A DNA stretch of 32,924 nucleotides, taken from positions 1-32,924 of the forward strand of contig CAMDGX010000049.1 in the NCBI GenBank assembly GCA_945897825.1, in the 5' to 3' direction. This stretch comes from Asaia bogorensis. GTDB taxonomy: Bacteria; Pseudomonadota; Alphaproteobacteria; Acetobacterales; Acetobacteraceae. Both the position numbers and the translations under genes were made by a program. Each line of letters begins with the position of its first letter. Positions within the stretch are counted from its first letter, which is position 1. Shown here piece by piece: positions 10,801-18,699 of this stretch. The notes beneath the pieces were generated by a model. It worked only from the letters and a program-made list of their open reading frames with translations. It made no database searches and was not told the DNA's origin.

Positions 10801-10861
10801 GGACACCCTTTCGGGACACGCATCAGGGGCCGGGCAACGAACGCCGCCCCGCCAATGCGCT

Positions 10862-10890
10862 GAGATAGGACTGGGGCGGGGCGGGGTCAA
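10862..10890 (-). promoter_or_regulatory. Housekeeping promoter of secA
   Basis: On the minus strand TTGACC (10890-10885) is followed by a 17-bp spacer and TATCTC (10867-10862). Spacing is optimal and the predicted start lies roughly 55 bp before the secA ATG. It fits a sigma-70 promoter; no operator is visible next to it. Confidence 0.6.
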
Positions 10891-10977
10891 CGACCGCGGC
10901 GTGTCACAACCGTGGCAGCCGCCCCGCTGCACGCATATCTCCCGCGCATCGACCTGCCGCGCACCGGTCCCGCTTGC

Positions 10978-11006
10978 TTGTGACGCGCCACCGCTTCGGC
11001 CATGAT
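10978..11006 (+). promoter_or_regulatory. Possible promoter of the PpiC-type gene
   Basis: TTGTGA (10978-10983), a 17-bp spacer and CATGAT (11001-11006) lie 28 bp before the ATG of the isomerase gene. The -10 part is weak, so this is a tentative call based on spacing and position. Confidence 0.3.
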
Positions 11007-11033
11007 CCGCGCCATCTGTCGAGGACACACTCC

Positions 11034-11939
11034 ATGCCGCAGCCCGGCCCCCTGCCCTTCGTGGCAACCCTTCTGGCCGGCGCGATGCTGCTGGCCGCGC
11101 CTGCATACGCCCAGGCCCCGGCGAGCCCCGCTCCCACCCAGGCCGCCCCGGCTGACCCGGTGGTGGCCCGCGTGAACGGCAAGGAGATCCGCCTCAGCGA
11201 CCTCTCCGATGCCGCCCAGCAGCTGCCGCCCGAGGCCCGCACCATGCCGCCCCCGATGCTGTTCCCGCTGCTGCTGGACCAGCTGATCGACCGCGCCGCC
11301 ATCGTCGACCTCGCCCGCCGGCGCGGCATGGACAAGGACCCGGCGGTGGTGCGCCAGATGGCCCGCGCCCAGGACCAGGCGCTGCAAACGGCGGTGATCG
11401 GCCGCGACGTCGGCCCGCTGGTCACCGAGCCCGAGCTGCGCGCCCGCTACGACCGCGAGATCGCGGGCAAGCCCGGCGAGGAGGAGGTGCATGCCCGCCA
11501 CATCCTCCTGGGCAGCGAGGCCGATGCCAAGGCGGTGATCGCCGAACTGAAGAAAGGCGGGGACTTCGCCGCCATCGCCCGCGCCCGCAGCACCGACAAG
11601 GCCTCGGGCGACGGCGACCTCGGCTTCTTCAAGCAGGGCGACATGGTGCCGGAATTCGCCACCGCCGCCTTCGCGCTCAAGGCCGGAGACACCACCGACA
11701 ACCCGGTCAAGACCCAGTTCGGCTGGCACGTCATCCGCGTCGAGGCCCGCCGCGCCACGCCGCCGCCGACCTTCGAGGAGGCCTATGACGGGCTGCGCAC
11801 CAGGACCATCCAGGAAGGCGTGGAAAAGGTGCTGAAGGAAGCCCGCACCGGCCTGTCCGTCGAGCGGTTCAACATGGACGGCACCCCCCGCCGCGCCACC
11901 GACGACGCCCAGCCGCCCCCGGCGCCTGCCCGCCGCTGA
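11034..11939 (+). CDS. Periplasmic PpiC/parvulin-type peptidyl-prolyl isomerase
   Basis: 301 residues. A signal peptide ([20 protein letters not shown]) with an AYA-Q cleavage site at about residue 26 is followed by a Pro/Ala linker, a SurA-like helical chaperone part and a parvulin domain at about residues 150-240 ([46 protein letters not shown]). The His-Ile-Leu and GWHVI motifs are typical of the fold. Such proteins help fold outer-membrane and periplasmic proteins released by the Sec system, which fits the divergent secA. GAGGA eight bases upstream of the ATG at 11034 supports this start. The tail is rich in Pro, Ala and Arg and is probably disordered. Confidence 0.88.
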   Translation: MPQPGPLPFVATLLAGAMLLAAPAYAQAPASPAPTQAAPADPVVARVNGKEIRLSDLSDAAQQLPPEARTMPPPMLFPLLLDQLIDRAAIVDLARRRGMDKDPAVVRQMARAQDQALQTAVIGRDVGPLVTEPELRARYDREIAGKPGEEEVHARHILLGSEADAKAVIAELKKGGDFAAIARARSTDKASGDGDLGFFKQGDMVPEFATAAFALKAGDTTDNPVKTQFGWHVIRVEARRATPPPTFEEAYDGLRTRTIQEGVEKVLKEARTGLSVERFNMDGTPRRATDDAQPPPAPARR

Positions 11940-11952
11940 TCGCCTTCCTGCG

Positions 11953-11980
11953 GGCGGGGTTGACGCACGTCAACGCCGCC
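11953..11980 (+). promoter_or_regulatory. 13-bp palindrome with TTGAC-N4-GTCAA core
   Basis: Arms GGCGGGGTTGACG (11953-11965) and CGTCAACGCCGCC (11968-11980) pair at 12 of 13 positions around a CA centre. The site is 13 bp behind the isomerase stop and about 50 bp before the CHRD gene. It could be a terminator for the first gene, although no T-run follows. It could also be an operator for the second, because TTGAC-N4-GTCAA has the shape of an FNR/FixK-family box. Confidence 0.5.
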
Positions 11981-12030
11981 CGTCCCCGGCCCTGGTACGG
12001 AACGATCGAACCCGATCGCCGGAGCCACCC

Positions 12031-12468
12031 ATGCCCCTCGCCCGCAGGCACCTCCTCGCCCTCGCCCCCCTGGCGTTCGTCGCCGCCTGTGCCGCCCCGC
12101 CGGACAAGCCCCGCTTCGCCGGCCGCCTCTCAGCCGCCGCGGAGCTGCCGCCCAACACCACCGCCGGCACCGGCGCCATCCGCGTCGCCTACGATCCGGC
12201 CACCCGGGTGATGTCCTACGAGCTGAGCTTCGCCAACCTCTCCGGCCCGGCCATCGCCGCCCATTTCCACGCCCCCGCCGGCGCGGGCGAGACCGCCGGC
12301 ATCCGCCTGGCGCTGGCCGGCGTCGCCACCAGCCCCGGCCCGCTCACCGGCCAGGTCGGCCTCACCCCCGAGGAGGCCGCCGATCTCCTCGCCGGGCGCT
12401 GGTATGTGAACATCCACACGCCGAACCACCCCGACGGCGAGATCCGCGCCCAACTCCTGCCGGAGTAG
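12031..12468 (+). CDS. CHRD-domain lipoprotein
   Basis: 145 residues. The N-terminus MPLARRHLLALAPLAFVAAC ends in a lipobox with Cys20, so the protein should be lipid-anchored. The rest is one CHRD domain: FAGRLSAAAELPPN, a central VMSYELSFANLSGPAIAAHFHAP and the C-terminal WYVNIHTPNHPDGEIRAQLLP. CHRD domains come from chordin and occur in bacterial exported proteins of unknown role; they are thought to bind other molecules or the cell surface. CGGAG upstream of the ATG supports the start. The gene is convergent with an alpha/beta hydrolase gene, with an array of 35-bp repeats between the two stops. Confidence 0.88.
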   Translation: MPLARRHLLALAPLAFVAACAAPPDKPRFAGRLSAAAELPPNTTAGTGAIRVAYDPATRVMSYELSFANLSGPAIAAHFHAPAGAGETAGIRLALAGVATSPGPLTGQVGLTPEEAADLLAGRWYVNIHTPNHPDGEIRAQLLPE

Positions 12469-12470
12469 CG

Positions 12471-12595
12471 CCTACCGCATCCCGGTGATGCCCGTCGCGG
12501 GCAGGCCTAACGCATGCCCGTGATGCCCATCGCGGGCAGGCCTAACGCATGCCCGTGATGCCCATCGCGGGCAGGCTTAACGCATGCCCGTGATG
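12471..12595 (+). repeat. Tandem 35-bp repeat duplicating the 3' end of the hydrolase gene
   Basis: Three full units start at 12471, 12506 and 12541, and a partial unit (12576-12595) forms the end of the minus-strand hydrolase gene. Units two and three differ at no base; the first is diverged. On the minus strand every unit spells the hydrolase C-terminus ITGMR or a close variant plus a stop. Units two and three each contain arms GCCCGTGATG and CATCGCGGGC that pair except for one G-T wobble, so the array is also a row of hairpins between convergent genes. Confidence 0.9.
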
Positions 12596-13458
12596 CTCCC
12601 CCCGGTCGCCCGCGGGTCGCGCCGCGGCCAGCGCCCGGCATCCACCTGCGCGAGGAAATCCCCCACGATCCGGTTGAACTCCGCCGGCTCCTCCAGGTTG
12701 ATCCCGTGCCCGCTGTTCGGCATCACCGCCAGCGCCGCGCCCGGAATGTTGTGCTTCATCAGCACCCCCGGCAGCAGGCACGGCCAGTCCTCGTCGCCGG
12801 TCAGCACCAGCGTCGGCACATCCAGCGCCTTCATCGCATCGGTCAGCGCCCACAGCGACGGCCGCTCCCGCTGCACCCCCAGCTGCGTCAGCGCCGCCCC
12901 CACCGGGTCATGCTCCGCCAGCTGCCGCTTGAACTCGGCGAATCCGCGCTTGTCCTTGTTCTCGAACTGCACCCGCGTCGGCCCATAGGCATAGCGCTCG
13001 GCGAACGCCGCCATCCCGTTCTCGCGGATGAACGCCACCGTCGCCGCCCCCTCGGCGCGGAACTTCTCCTGCTCCGACGGCTCCGCCCCATAGCCGCAGC
13101 CGCACACCGCCAGGCTCCGCGCCCGCCCGCCATGGCGGAAGCCGAAATGCAACGTCGCGAACCCGCCCATCGACAGCCCGACGATATGCGCCTGGCTCAG
13201 GTTCAGCTCGTCCAGCACCGAGGCGATGTCATCCGCCGCACGCTCCTGCGAATACTTGCCGGGATCGTCCGGCACGTCGGACGGCGGATAGCCGCGCGCG
13301 TTGAACGCGATCGCCCGGTAGCGCTGCCCGAAATGCCGCAGCTGCGGCTCCCAGCTGCGATAATCCCCGGCGAACTCATGCACGAACACCACCGGAAACC
13401 CCCGCCCGGCTTCCTCGTAGTACAGCCGAACCCCGTCATCGGTCGTGATATGCGGCAT
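12577..13458 (-). CDS. Alpha/beta-fold hydrolase
   Basis: 293 residues. The nucleophile motif GLSMGG places Ser96 in the elbow, the acid is probably Asp223 or Asp225 (LTGDEDWP) and the base is His252 (NSGHGINLEEP), so the triad is complete. FVHEFAG near residue 25 supplies the oxyanion segment. Substrates in this family include esters, enol-lactones and C-C bonds of ring-cleavage products; nothing here decides among them. GGGAGGA upstream of the ATG is strong. The start lies 10 bp after the stop of the amidohydrolase on the same strand, so the two form an operon. The C-terminal codons are the origin of the tandem repeat downstream. Confidence 0.85.
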   Translation of the reverse strand: MPHITTDDGVRLYYEEAGRGFPVVFVHEFAGDYRSWEPQLRHFGQRYRAIAFNARGYPPSDVPDDPGKYSQERAADDIASVLDELNLSQAHIVGLSMGGFATLHFGFRHGGRARSLAVCGCGYGAEPSEQEKFRAEGAATVAFIRENGMAAFAERYAYGPTRVQFENKDKRGFAEFKRQLAEHDPVGAALTQLGVQRERPSLWALTDAMKALDVPTLVLTGDEDWPCLLPGVLMKHNIPGAALAVMPNSGHGINLEEPAEFNRIVGDFLAQVDAGRWPRRDPRATGGSITGMR

Positions 13459-13468
13459 CGATTCCTCC

Positions 13469-14710
13469 CTATCCCGGCCGGTGCAGCATGGCGCGCGGCG
13501 CGCTGAACGTCACCCGCCCCGCCTTCATGCCCCAGACCGGCCGCGCGATCTCCGCCACCACCCCCTCTGGCGAGGCGGCATCGAACAGCACCAGGTCCGC
13601 CGGGTTGCCCACCGCCACCCCGTAGTCGGAAAGCCGCATCAGCCGTGCGGCCTCATGCGTCACCATGGACAGGCACCCCGCCAGCTCCGCCGGCCGCCCG
13701 ACATGCGCGACATTCGCGTAGAGATTGGCCATCCGCACCAGTGACCCATCGCCATACGGCGTGAACGGATTCAGCACGTTGTTGGTCGCCACCGAACAGC
13801 ACACCCCCAGCGCCCGCAACGGCTCCGCCACCACCACCCCGCGCGGCACCGCATGTGTCGCATTGCGCCCCATCAGATACAGGTCCGTCGAAGGCAGGAT
13901 CGTCACCGCCACCCCCGCCCCGGCCAACCGCCGCCCCACCTCGACAGCCCGCCCAGGCGCCAGCATCGAAAGCTGCGTCGCATGCCCGATCGCCACCCGC
14001 CCGCCCCAGCCGAACCGCTCGGTCATCTCGCACACGTATTCCGCCTGCATCTGCGCCGGGTCGTCCCCGAGGTCGAGATGCATGTCGATGTCGACATCGA
14101 ATTCCCGCGCGATCGCGAAGATGCGCCCGATCTGCCCACGCGGATCGCTGTCGGTATAGGGCGCCGCCCCGATCACCTTCGCCCCGCGCCGCAGCCCCTC
14201 CAGCAGCAACTCTTCCGTGCCCGGATTGTTCAGCAGCCCCTCCTGCGGGAACACGCAGATCTCCATCGCCACCGCCCAGGCATAATCCTTCGCCAGCGCC
14301 TGCACCCCCTCGAACCCGCGCATCCCGATCACCGGATCGAGCTCCACCTGCGTGCGCACCCGCATCGTGCCGCCACAGATGCACTTCTCCAGCGTCCGCT
14401 TCCCCCGCGCGTACACATCCTCCGCCGTGAAGCCGCGCTTGGCCGTCGCCGTCTCCCGCACCGCCTCCGCCACGCTGCCCTCCGCCGCCCGGCAGCGATC
14501 CAGGATGCAGGTCTTGTCCAGATGCAGGTGCGTCTCCACCAGCCCCGGCACCACCAGAAGCCCGCCCGCATCCACCACCGGCGCATCGCACACCAGCCCC
14601 CGCCCGACCGCCGCGATCCGCCCGCCGGCGACGCCGATATCCACCGCCCCGATATCCACTGCACCTGGGCGGTCCTGCAGGCTGGCATCGCGGATCAGAA
14701 GGTCGAACAT
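13469..14710 (-). CDS. Cytosine-deaminase-like amidohydrolase with altered active site
   Basis: 413 residues of the cytosine deaminase branch of amidohydrolases. Metal motif HLHLDKT has His61 and His63, FPQEG lies near residue 154, His211 is in DIDMHLD and His243 in IGHATQ. Two residues essential in E. coli CodA, as I recall that sequence, are changed: the position after the third His (Glu217 in CodA) is Leu214, and the metal ligand Asp313 of CodA falls in ATNNVLNP, where Asn is found. The subfamily may use another metal arrangement or another reaction. A 15-bp duplication gives VDIGAVDIG near residues 18-26. AAGGA lies upstream of the ATG. The start is 45 bp from the start of a divergent paralogue. 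Confidence 0.82.
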   Translation of the reverse strand: MFDLLIRDASLQDRPGAVDIGAVDIGVAGGRIAAVGRGLVCDAPVVDAGGLLVVPGLVETHLHLDKTCILDRCRAAEGSVAEAVRETATAKRGFTAEDVYARGKRTLEKCICGGTMRVRTQVELDPVIGMRGFEGVQALAKDYAWAVAMEICVFPQEGLLNNPGTEELLLEGLRRGAKVIGAAPYTDSDPRGQIGRIFAIAREFDVDIDMHLDLGDDPAQMQAEYVCEMTERFGWGGRVAIGHATQLSMLAPGRAVEVGRRLAGAGVAVTILPSTDLYLMGRNATHAVPRGVVVAEPLRALGVCCSVATNNVLNPFTPYGDGSLVRMANLYANVAHVGRPAELAGCLSMVTHEAARLMRLSDYGVAVGNPADLVLFDAASPEGVVAEIARPVWGMKAGRVTFSAPRAMLHRPG

Positions 14711-14755
14711 CGGCTGGTCCTTGGCGCGGCGCGGCGAGGCGTCCAAACTGCCACG

Positions 14756-15907
14756 ATGCTGCTCACCAATGCACGCCTCCCGCACGGCCCCGGCGCGACC
14801 TCCCTGGTGGACGTCGCCATCGCGAACGGCCGCATCGCCGCCATCACCCCCGCTTCCGGCCGAACAGGCCTCGACCTCGCCGGCGCCCTGCTGCTGCCCG
14901 GCTTCGTCGACGGCCACGTCCATCTCGACAAGACCCTCTGGGGCCTGCCCTGGCGCCCACACAGCGGGGCGGCCACGGTGCCCCAGCGCATCGAGCACGA
15001 ACGCATCCACCGCGCCGCCCTGCCGCCGGTCGCCGAGCGCGGCGCCAACCTGCTGCGCCAGATGATCGCCTGCGGCACCACCGCCCTGCGCACCCACACC
15101 GATGTCGACGACGCCTACGGCCTGGCCAATTTCCACGCCACCATGGAGCTGAAGCAGCGCTTCGCCGCCCAGGCCACCATCCAGGTCGTCGCCTTCCCGC
15201 AATCCGGCATCCTCACCCGCCCCGGCGTCGCCGACCTGCTTGCCGAAGCCCTGCGCCAGGGTGCCGATTTCGTCGGCGGCCTCGACCCCGCCAGCATCGA
15301 CGGCGACGCCAAGGCCCATCTCGACATCGTCTTCGGCCTCGCCCAGCGCTTCGATCGCGGCATCGACATCCACCTCCACGACCGGGACGCCGCCGGCAAC
15401 GCTCAACTGCGCGACATTGCCGCCCGCACCATCGCCATCGGCATGCACCACCGCGTCACCGTCAGCCATGCCTTCAGCCTCGGCACGCCCGACGAGAACG
15501 ACTTCGCCCGCACCGCCGACGCGCTGGCCGCCGCAGGCGTCCACATCCTGACCTCCTCGCCCTCCGCCGGCATCGTCCCCCCGGTGCTGGCCCTGCGCGC
15601 CCGCGGCGTGGTCATCCACGCCGGCAGCGACAACATCCGCGACCTGTGGAACCCGCTCGGCACCGGCGACATGCTGGAACGCGCCCTGATCATCGCCCTC
15701 AAGCAAGGTTTCCGCAGCGACGACGACATCGCCGTCGCCCTCTCGCTCTGCACCGACGCCGAAGCCCTCGGCCTGCCCGCCCACCGCCTCGTCGTCGGCG
15801 CCCCCGCCGACCTCGTCGCCATCGATGCCGAAACACCCACCGAGGCGGTCGCCAGAAGACCGCCGCGGCGGTTGGTCATGAAGGCGGGCGTCGTGCTGGT
15901 GCCATGA
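14756..15907 (+). CDS. Cytosine-deaminase-like amidohydrolase
   Basis: 383 residues, a distant paralogue of the divergent neighbour. HVHLDKT supplies His54 and His56, AFPQSG is near residue 147, His206 is in DIHLHD, His238 in VSHAF and Asp292 in HAGSDNIRD, so the usual metal ligands of cytosine deaminase are all present, with Asp209 in place of the catalytic Glu. It should deaminate or hydrolyse a cyclic amidine or amide such as a pyrimidine or triazine-like ring. No strong ribosome site precedes the ATG; GGCGAGG lies about 18 bp away. A nested palindrome begins 20 bp after the stop. Codons end mostly in C, unlike the minus-strand paralogue, whose codons end mostly in G. Confidence 0.85.
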   Translation: MLLTNARLPHGPGATSLVDVAIANGRIAAITPASGRTGLDLAGALLLPGFVDGHVHLDKTLWGLPWRPHSGAATVPQRIEHERIHRAALPPVAERGANLLRQMIACGTTALRTHTDVDDAYGLANFHATMELKQRFAAQATIQVVAFPQSGILTRPGVADLLAEALRQGADFVGGLDPASIDGDAKAHLDIVFGLAQRFDRGIDIHLHDRDAAGNAQLRDIAARTIAIGMHHRVTVSHAFSLGTPDENDFARTADALAAAGVHILTSSPSAGIVPPVLALRARGVVIHAGSDNIRDLWNPLGTGDMLERALIIALKQGFRSDDDIAVALSLCTDAEALGLPAHRLVVGAPADLVAIDAETPTEAVARRPPRRLVMKAGVVLVP

Positions 15908-15927
15908 AGCAAGAAAGGAAGGAAGGC

Positions 15928-16045
15928 CTTCTTTTTCTGAAGAAAAAGAAGCAAAAAGACTTTTTGTCCATTTGCACCGTGCCCGACCGGTCATGCGCCG
16001 CGCAAACGGATGAAAGTTTTTTGGTTCTTTTTTTCAAAAAAGAAC
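15928..16045 (+). repeat. AT-rich nested palindrome, copy 1
   Basis: A 118-bp element in GC-rich surroundings. It begins with a perfect hairpin (arms CTTCTTTTTCT and AGAAAAAGAAG, 15928-15951) and ends with another (arms GTTCTTTTTT and AAAAAAGAAC, 16024-16045). The two halves are also imperfect inverted copies of each other over about 45 bp, reaching in to TCCATTTGC / GCAAACGGA. The centre carries ACCGGT. Other copies are at 19658-19775 and 21931-22049. No target-site duplication is visible. Confidence 0.9.
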
Positions 16046-16084
16046 ATCTTTCCTTCGCCTAAGAAAACCCTGGAGGACTCCAAC

Positions 16085-16879
16085 ATGCAGATTTCCCTCG
16101 GCGGCCGCACAGCCGTCATCACCGGCGGCTCGAAGGGCCTTGGCCTCGCCATGGCGCAGCGTTTCCTCGAATCCGGCGCGGACGGCGTCGCCATTCTCGC
16201 TCGCAGCCAGGGTCCGCTGGACGAGGCGAAGGCGAAGCTGACGGCCCTCGGTCGCGGCAAGGTCGTTGCCGTCGCCTGCGACATCGCCACGCAGGCGGGC
16301 GTGCAGAAGGGCTACGACGCCGCGATGGCCGCCCTCGGCCGCATCGACATCGTGGTGAACAACGCCGGCCAGTCGCGCACCGGCGCGTTCGAGAGCATCA
16401 CCGACGAGATCTGGCAGGACGACCTCGACCTCAAGCTGTTCGCCGCCGTGCGCCTGGTGCGCCTCGCGTGGCCGCAGATGAAGGAGCGCAAGTGGGGGCG
16501 CGTGATCAACGTGCTCAACACCGGCGCCAAGGCGCCCAAGGCCAATGGCGCGCCGACCCATGTGACGCGCGCGGCCGGCATGGCGCTGACCAAGGTGCTG
16601 GCCGGCGAGGGCGCGCCGCACGGCATCCTGGTGAACGCGCTGCTGGTCGGGCTGATCGTCACCGACCAGGTGGCGCGCGGCCATGCGGCGCTGGTGGCCA
16701 AGGGGCAGAACATCACCTTGGAGGAACACATCGCGCGCACCGGCGCGCCGATCCCATTGGGGCGGATGGGCAAGGCCGAGGAGTTCGCCAACATCGCCTG
16801 CTTCCTGGCCAGCGACGAAGGCGGCTACATCACCGGCACGGCGACCAACGTGGACGGCGGCGCCTCGCCGGTGGTGTAG
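16085..16879 (+). CDS. SDR-family oxidoreductase lacking the usual catalytic residues
   Basis: 264 residues with a clear Rossmann fold: TGGSKGLG at residues 13-20 binds NAD(P), and NNAG is at 92-95. The usual Ser-Tyr-Lys triad is not found. Where YxxxK is expected the sequence is THVTR (158-162), and the Ser position is Asn145 in NVLNTGAK. The rest of the fold, including the C-terminal YITGTATNVDGGASPVV, is normal, and I recall similar SDRs with this region changed, so this is a subfamily trait rather than damage. It may act with another acid/base or on an unusual substrate. GGAGG ten bases upstream fixes the ATG at 16085. The gene starts just behind a nested palindrome and is convergent with the ThDP enzyme. 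Confidence 0.85.
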   Translation: MQISLGGRTAVITGGSKGLGLAMAQRFLESGADGVAILARSQGPLDEAKAKLTALGRGKVVAVACDIATQAGVQKGYDAAMAALGRIDIVVNNAGQSRTGAFESITDEIWQDDLDLKLFAAVRLVRLAWPQMKERKWGRVINVLNTGAKAPKANGAPTHVTRAAGMALTKVLAGEGAPHGILVNALLVGLIVTDQVARGHAALVAKGQNITLEEHIARTGAPIPLGRMGKAEEFANIACFLASDEGGYITGTATNVDGGASPVV

Positions 16880-16913
16880 GCGGCCAGTCCTTCGGAGGGA
16901 CCTTCCGGCCCGG

Positions 16914-18602
16914 TCACACGGGCTGGAAGGTCGGGTCGGTGGCGGCGTCGATCAGCAGGGGGCCGGGGCCGGCCAGGCCCTGCTTCAGGGCGGCGATGAA
17001 GGCCGGGATGGTCTCGACGCGGATGGAGTCGACACCCATCGACTTCGCCAGCGCGGGGAAGTCGATGATGGGCTCGGCGAGTTCCATGCCGACATAGCGG
17101 CCGCGCTGGGCGGCGGTGCCCTTGGTGGCCGAGAGGCGCTGCTTGAGGATGCGGTAGGAGCGGTTGTTCAGGATCACGAAGGTGATCGGCAGCTTCTCGT
17201 GCGCGGCGGTCCACAGCGCCTGGATGGAATACATGGCACTCCCGTCGCCGATCACCGCGACGACCGGGCGGTCGGGCAGGGCAAGCTGGATGCCCACGGC
17301 CGCCGGCAGCCCCCAGCCGATGCCGCCGCCGCGGTTGCCATACAGGCCGCCGGGCTGGGCGTTGCGCAGGAAGTGGAACATGCCGGCGCCGGAGGAGATC
17401 GACTCGTCGACCAGCACGGCCTCGACGGGCAGCGTGTCGCCGAGCGCCTTCATCAGCGCGAGCGGGGCGATGGGGGTGCGGTCGGCGAGCGACTCCGCCT
17501 GGGCGGTGAGCCGCGCCAGTTCGGCGGCAACGGTCGCGGCCACGGTTTCGCGGCGGGCTTTGGCTTTCGCGATGCCGTCGGGGCCGAGGGCTTCGTTAAG
17601 TGCCGCGGTCAGTGCGGGCAACGTGGGAAGGGGATCGCCGAACAAGGCGGCATCCGTCGGAAAATTCTTGGCGAGTTCCCAGGGGTTGGTGTCGAGCTGC
17701 ACCACCTTGATGCCGGGCGGCAGGGGCTCGATGTCGGGCGGGAGGGAGAGGGTGAACATGTCGGCCCCCACCGAGAACACCAGGTCGTGCGGGGCCAGCA
17801 TGTCGTGGATCCAGCGGCCGAGGCGGGTGATCGGGCCGCGGAACAGGGGGTGGGCGGGCGGGAACGGCAGGGTGGTCGGCTCGCCTTCCAGCCAGACCGG
17901 GGCGCCGAGGGCGTCGGCGAGTGCGACGAGTTCGGCGGCGGCGCCGGATTGCGCCACGCTGTCGCCGGCGATGATGACGGGGTTCTTCGCGCTCGCGAGC
18001 AGCTTGGCGGCCTTGAGGATTTCGGCGGCGTCGGCGGTGAGGCGGGGGGCGACGCGGCTGGGGGTGCCGAGGCTGACGGTGGCCTCCGCGTTCATCACGT
18101 CGACGGGCAGCGAGACGAAGACCGGGGCCATCGGGGGGGCGAGGGCGGTCTTGGCGGCGCGGTGGAGCAGGCGGGGGAGGTCTTGGGCGCGGCGGACCTC
18201 CACGGCGTATTTCACGAAGGGCTGCGCCATGGGCGGCAACTCAGCGTAGAGGTTTGGCTCGGTGATGCCGAAGCCCTGGGCCTGCTGGCCGGCAGTGAGC
18301 AGCACGGGGGAGCCGGCCTTGTGGGCGTCGAACAGCATGCCCATCGCGTTGCCGAGGCCGGGGGCGACGTGGACGTTGGCCACGCCCAGGGTGCCGGAGG
18401 CGCGGGCGTAGCCGTCGGCCATGGCCATCACGAGGGATTCCTGCAGGGCGAGGACGTAGCGGATGTCGTCCTCGCCGGCGAGCGCGTCCATCAGCGGCAG
18501 CTCGGTGGTGCCGGGGTTGCCGAACATGACGCGCACGCCCTCCTGCTTCAGCAGGTCGAGGAACAGGCGGCGGCCGGTGGTGGGGGCGGGCTGGTCGGTC
18601 AT
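16914..18602 (-). CDS. ThDP-dependent decarboxylase, benzoylformate decarboxylase-like
   Basis: 562 residues with the three-domain layout of the acetolactate synthase/decarboxylase family. The N-terminal pyrimidine-binding domain has Glu55 (LQESLVMAMADGYARASG) that activates the cofactor, the middle domain spans about 195-330, and the C-terminal domain has the diphosphate motif GDGSAMYSIQALW near residue 451 ending in ILNN. The lack of an FAD-binding insert and the GNPGTTELPL start point to benzoylformate-decarboxylase-like enzymes, which decarboxylate 2-oxoacids to aldehydes; acetolactate synthase is the alternative. CGGAG precedes the ATG at 18602. It is divergent from an alpha/beta hydrolase gene, 97 bp apart. 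Confidence 0.85.
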   Translation of the reverse strand: MTDQPAPTTGRRLFLDLLKQEGVRVMFGNPGTTELPLMDALAGEDDIRYVLALQESLVMAMADGYARASGTLGVANVHVAPGLGNAMGMLFDAHKAGSPVLLTAGQQAQGFGITEPNLYAELPPMAQPFVKYAVEVRRAQDLPRLLHRAAKTALAPPMAPVFVSLPVDVMNAEATVSLGTPSRVAPRLTADAAEILKAAKLLASAKNPVIIAGDSVAQSGAAAELVALADALGAPVWLEGEPTTLPFPPAHPLFRGPITRLGRWIHDMLAPHDLVFSVGADMFTLSLPPDIEPLPPGIKVVQLDTNPWELAKNFPTDAALFGDPLPTLPALTAALNEALGPDGIAKAKARRETVAATVAAELARLTAQAESLADRTPIAPLALMKALGDTLPVEAVLVDESISSGAGMFHFLRNAQPGGLYGNRGGGIGWGLPAAVGIQLALPDRPVVAVIGDGSAMYSIQALWTAAHEKLPITFVILNNRSYRILKQRLSATKGTAAQRGRYVGMELAEPIIDFPALAKSMGVDSIRVETIPAFIAALKQGLAGPGPLLIDAATDPTFQPV

Positions 18603-18699
18603 GCGGCGTCTCCGGGGCGTTTTGGCGGCAGGCTAGCGTGACAGGCTGTGCGAGGGCACCCTATGGTTCTTGGCAGGAAACGGCCAGCGGGATACGCGC

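Noticed and set aside
12471-12595. CRISPR array
   Set aside because: The units are contiguous without unique spacers and encode the end of a gene, and no cas gene is near.
15928-15966. Calling the AT-rich hairpins ordinary Rho-independent terminators
   Set aside because: The stems contain almost no G-C pairs and are not followed by a simple T-run, so the usual model does not fit, although a role at transcript ends is possible.
16010-16084. An upstream ATG for the SDR gene within the nested palindrome
   Set aside because: It would add a Phe/Lys-rich head translated from the repeat, while GGAGG and the family start support 16085.
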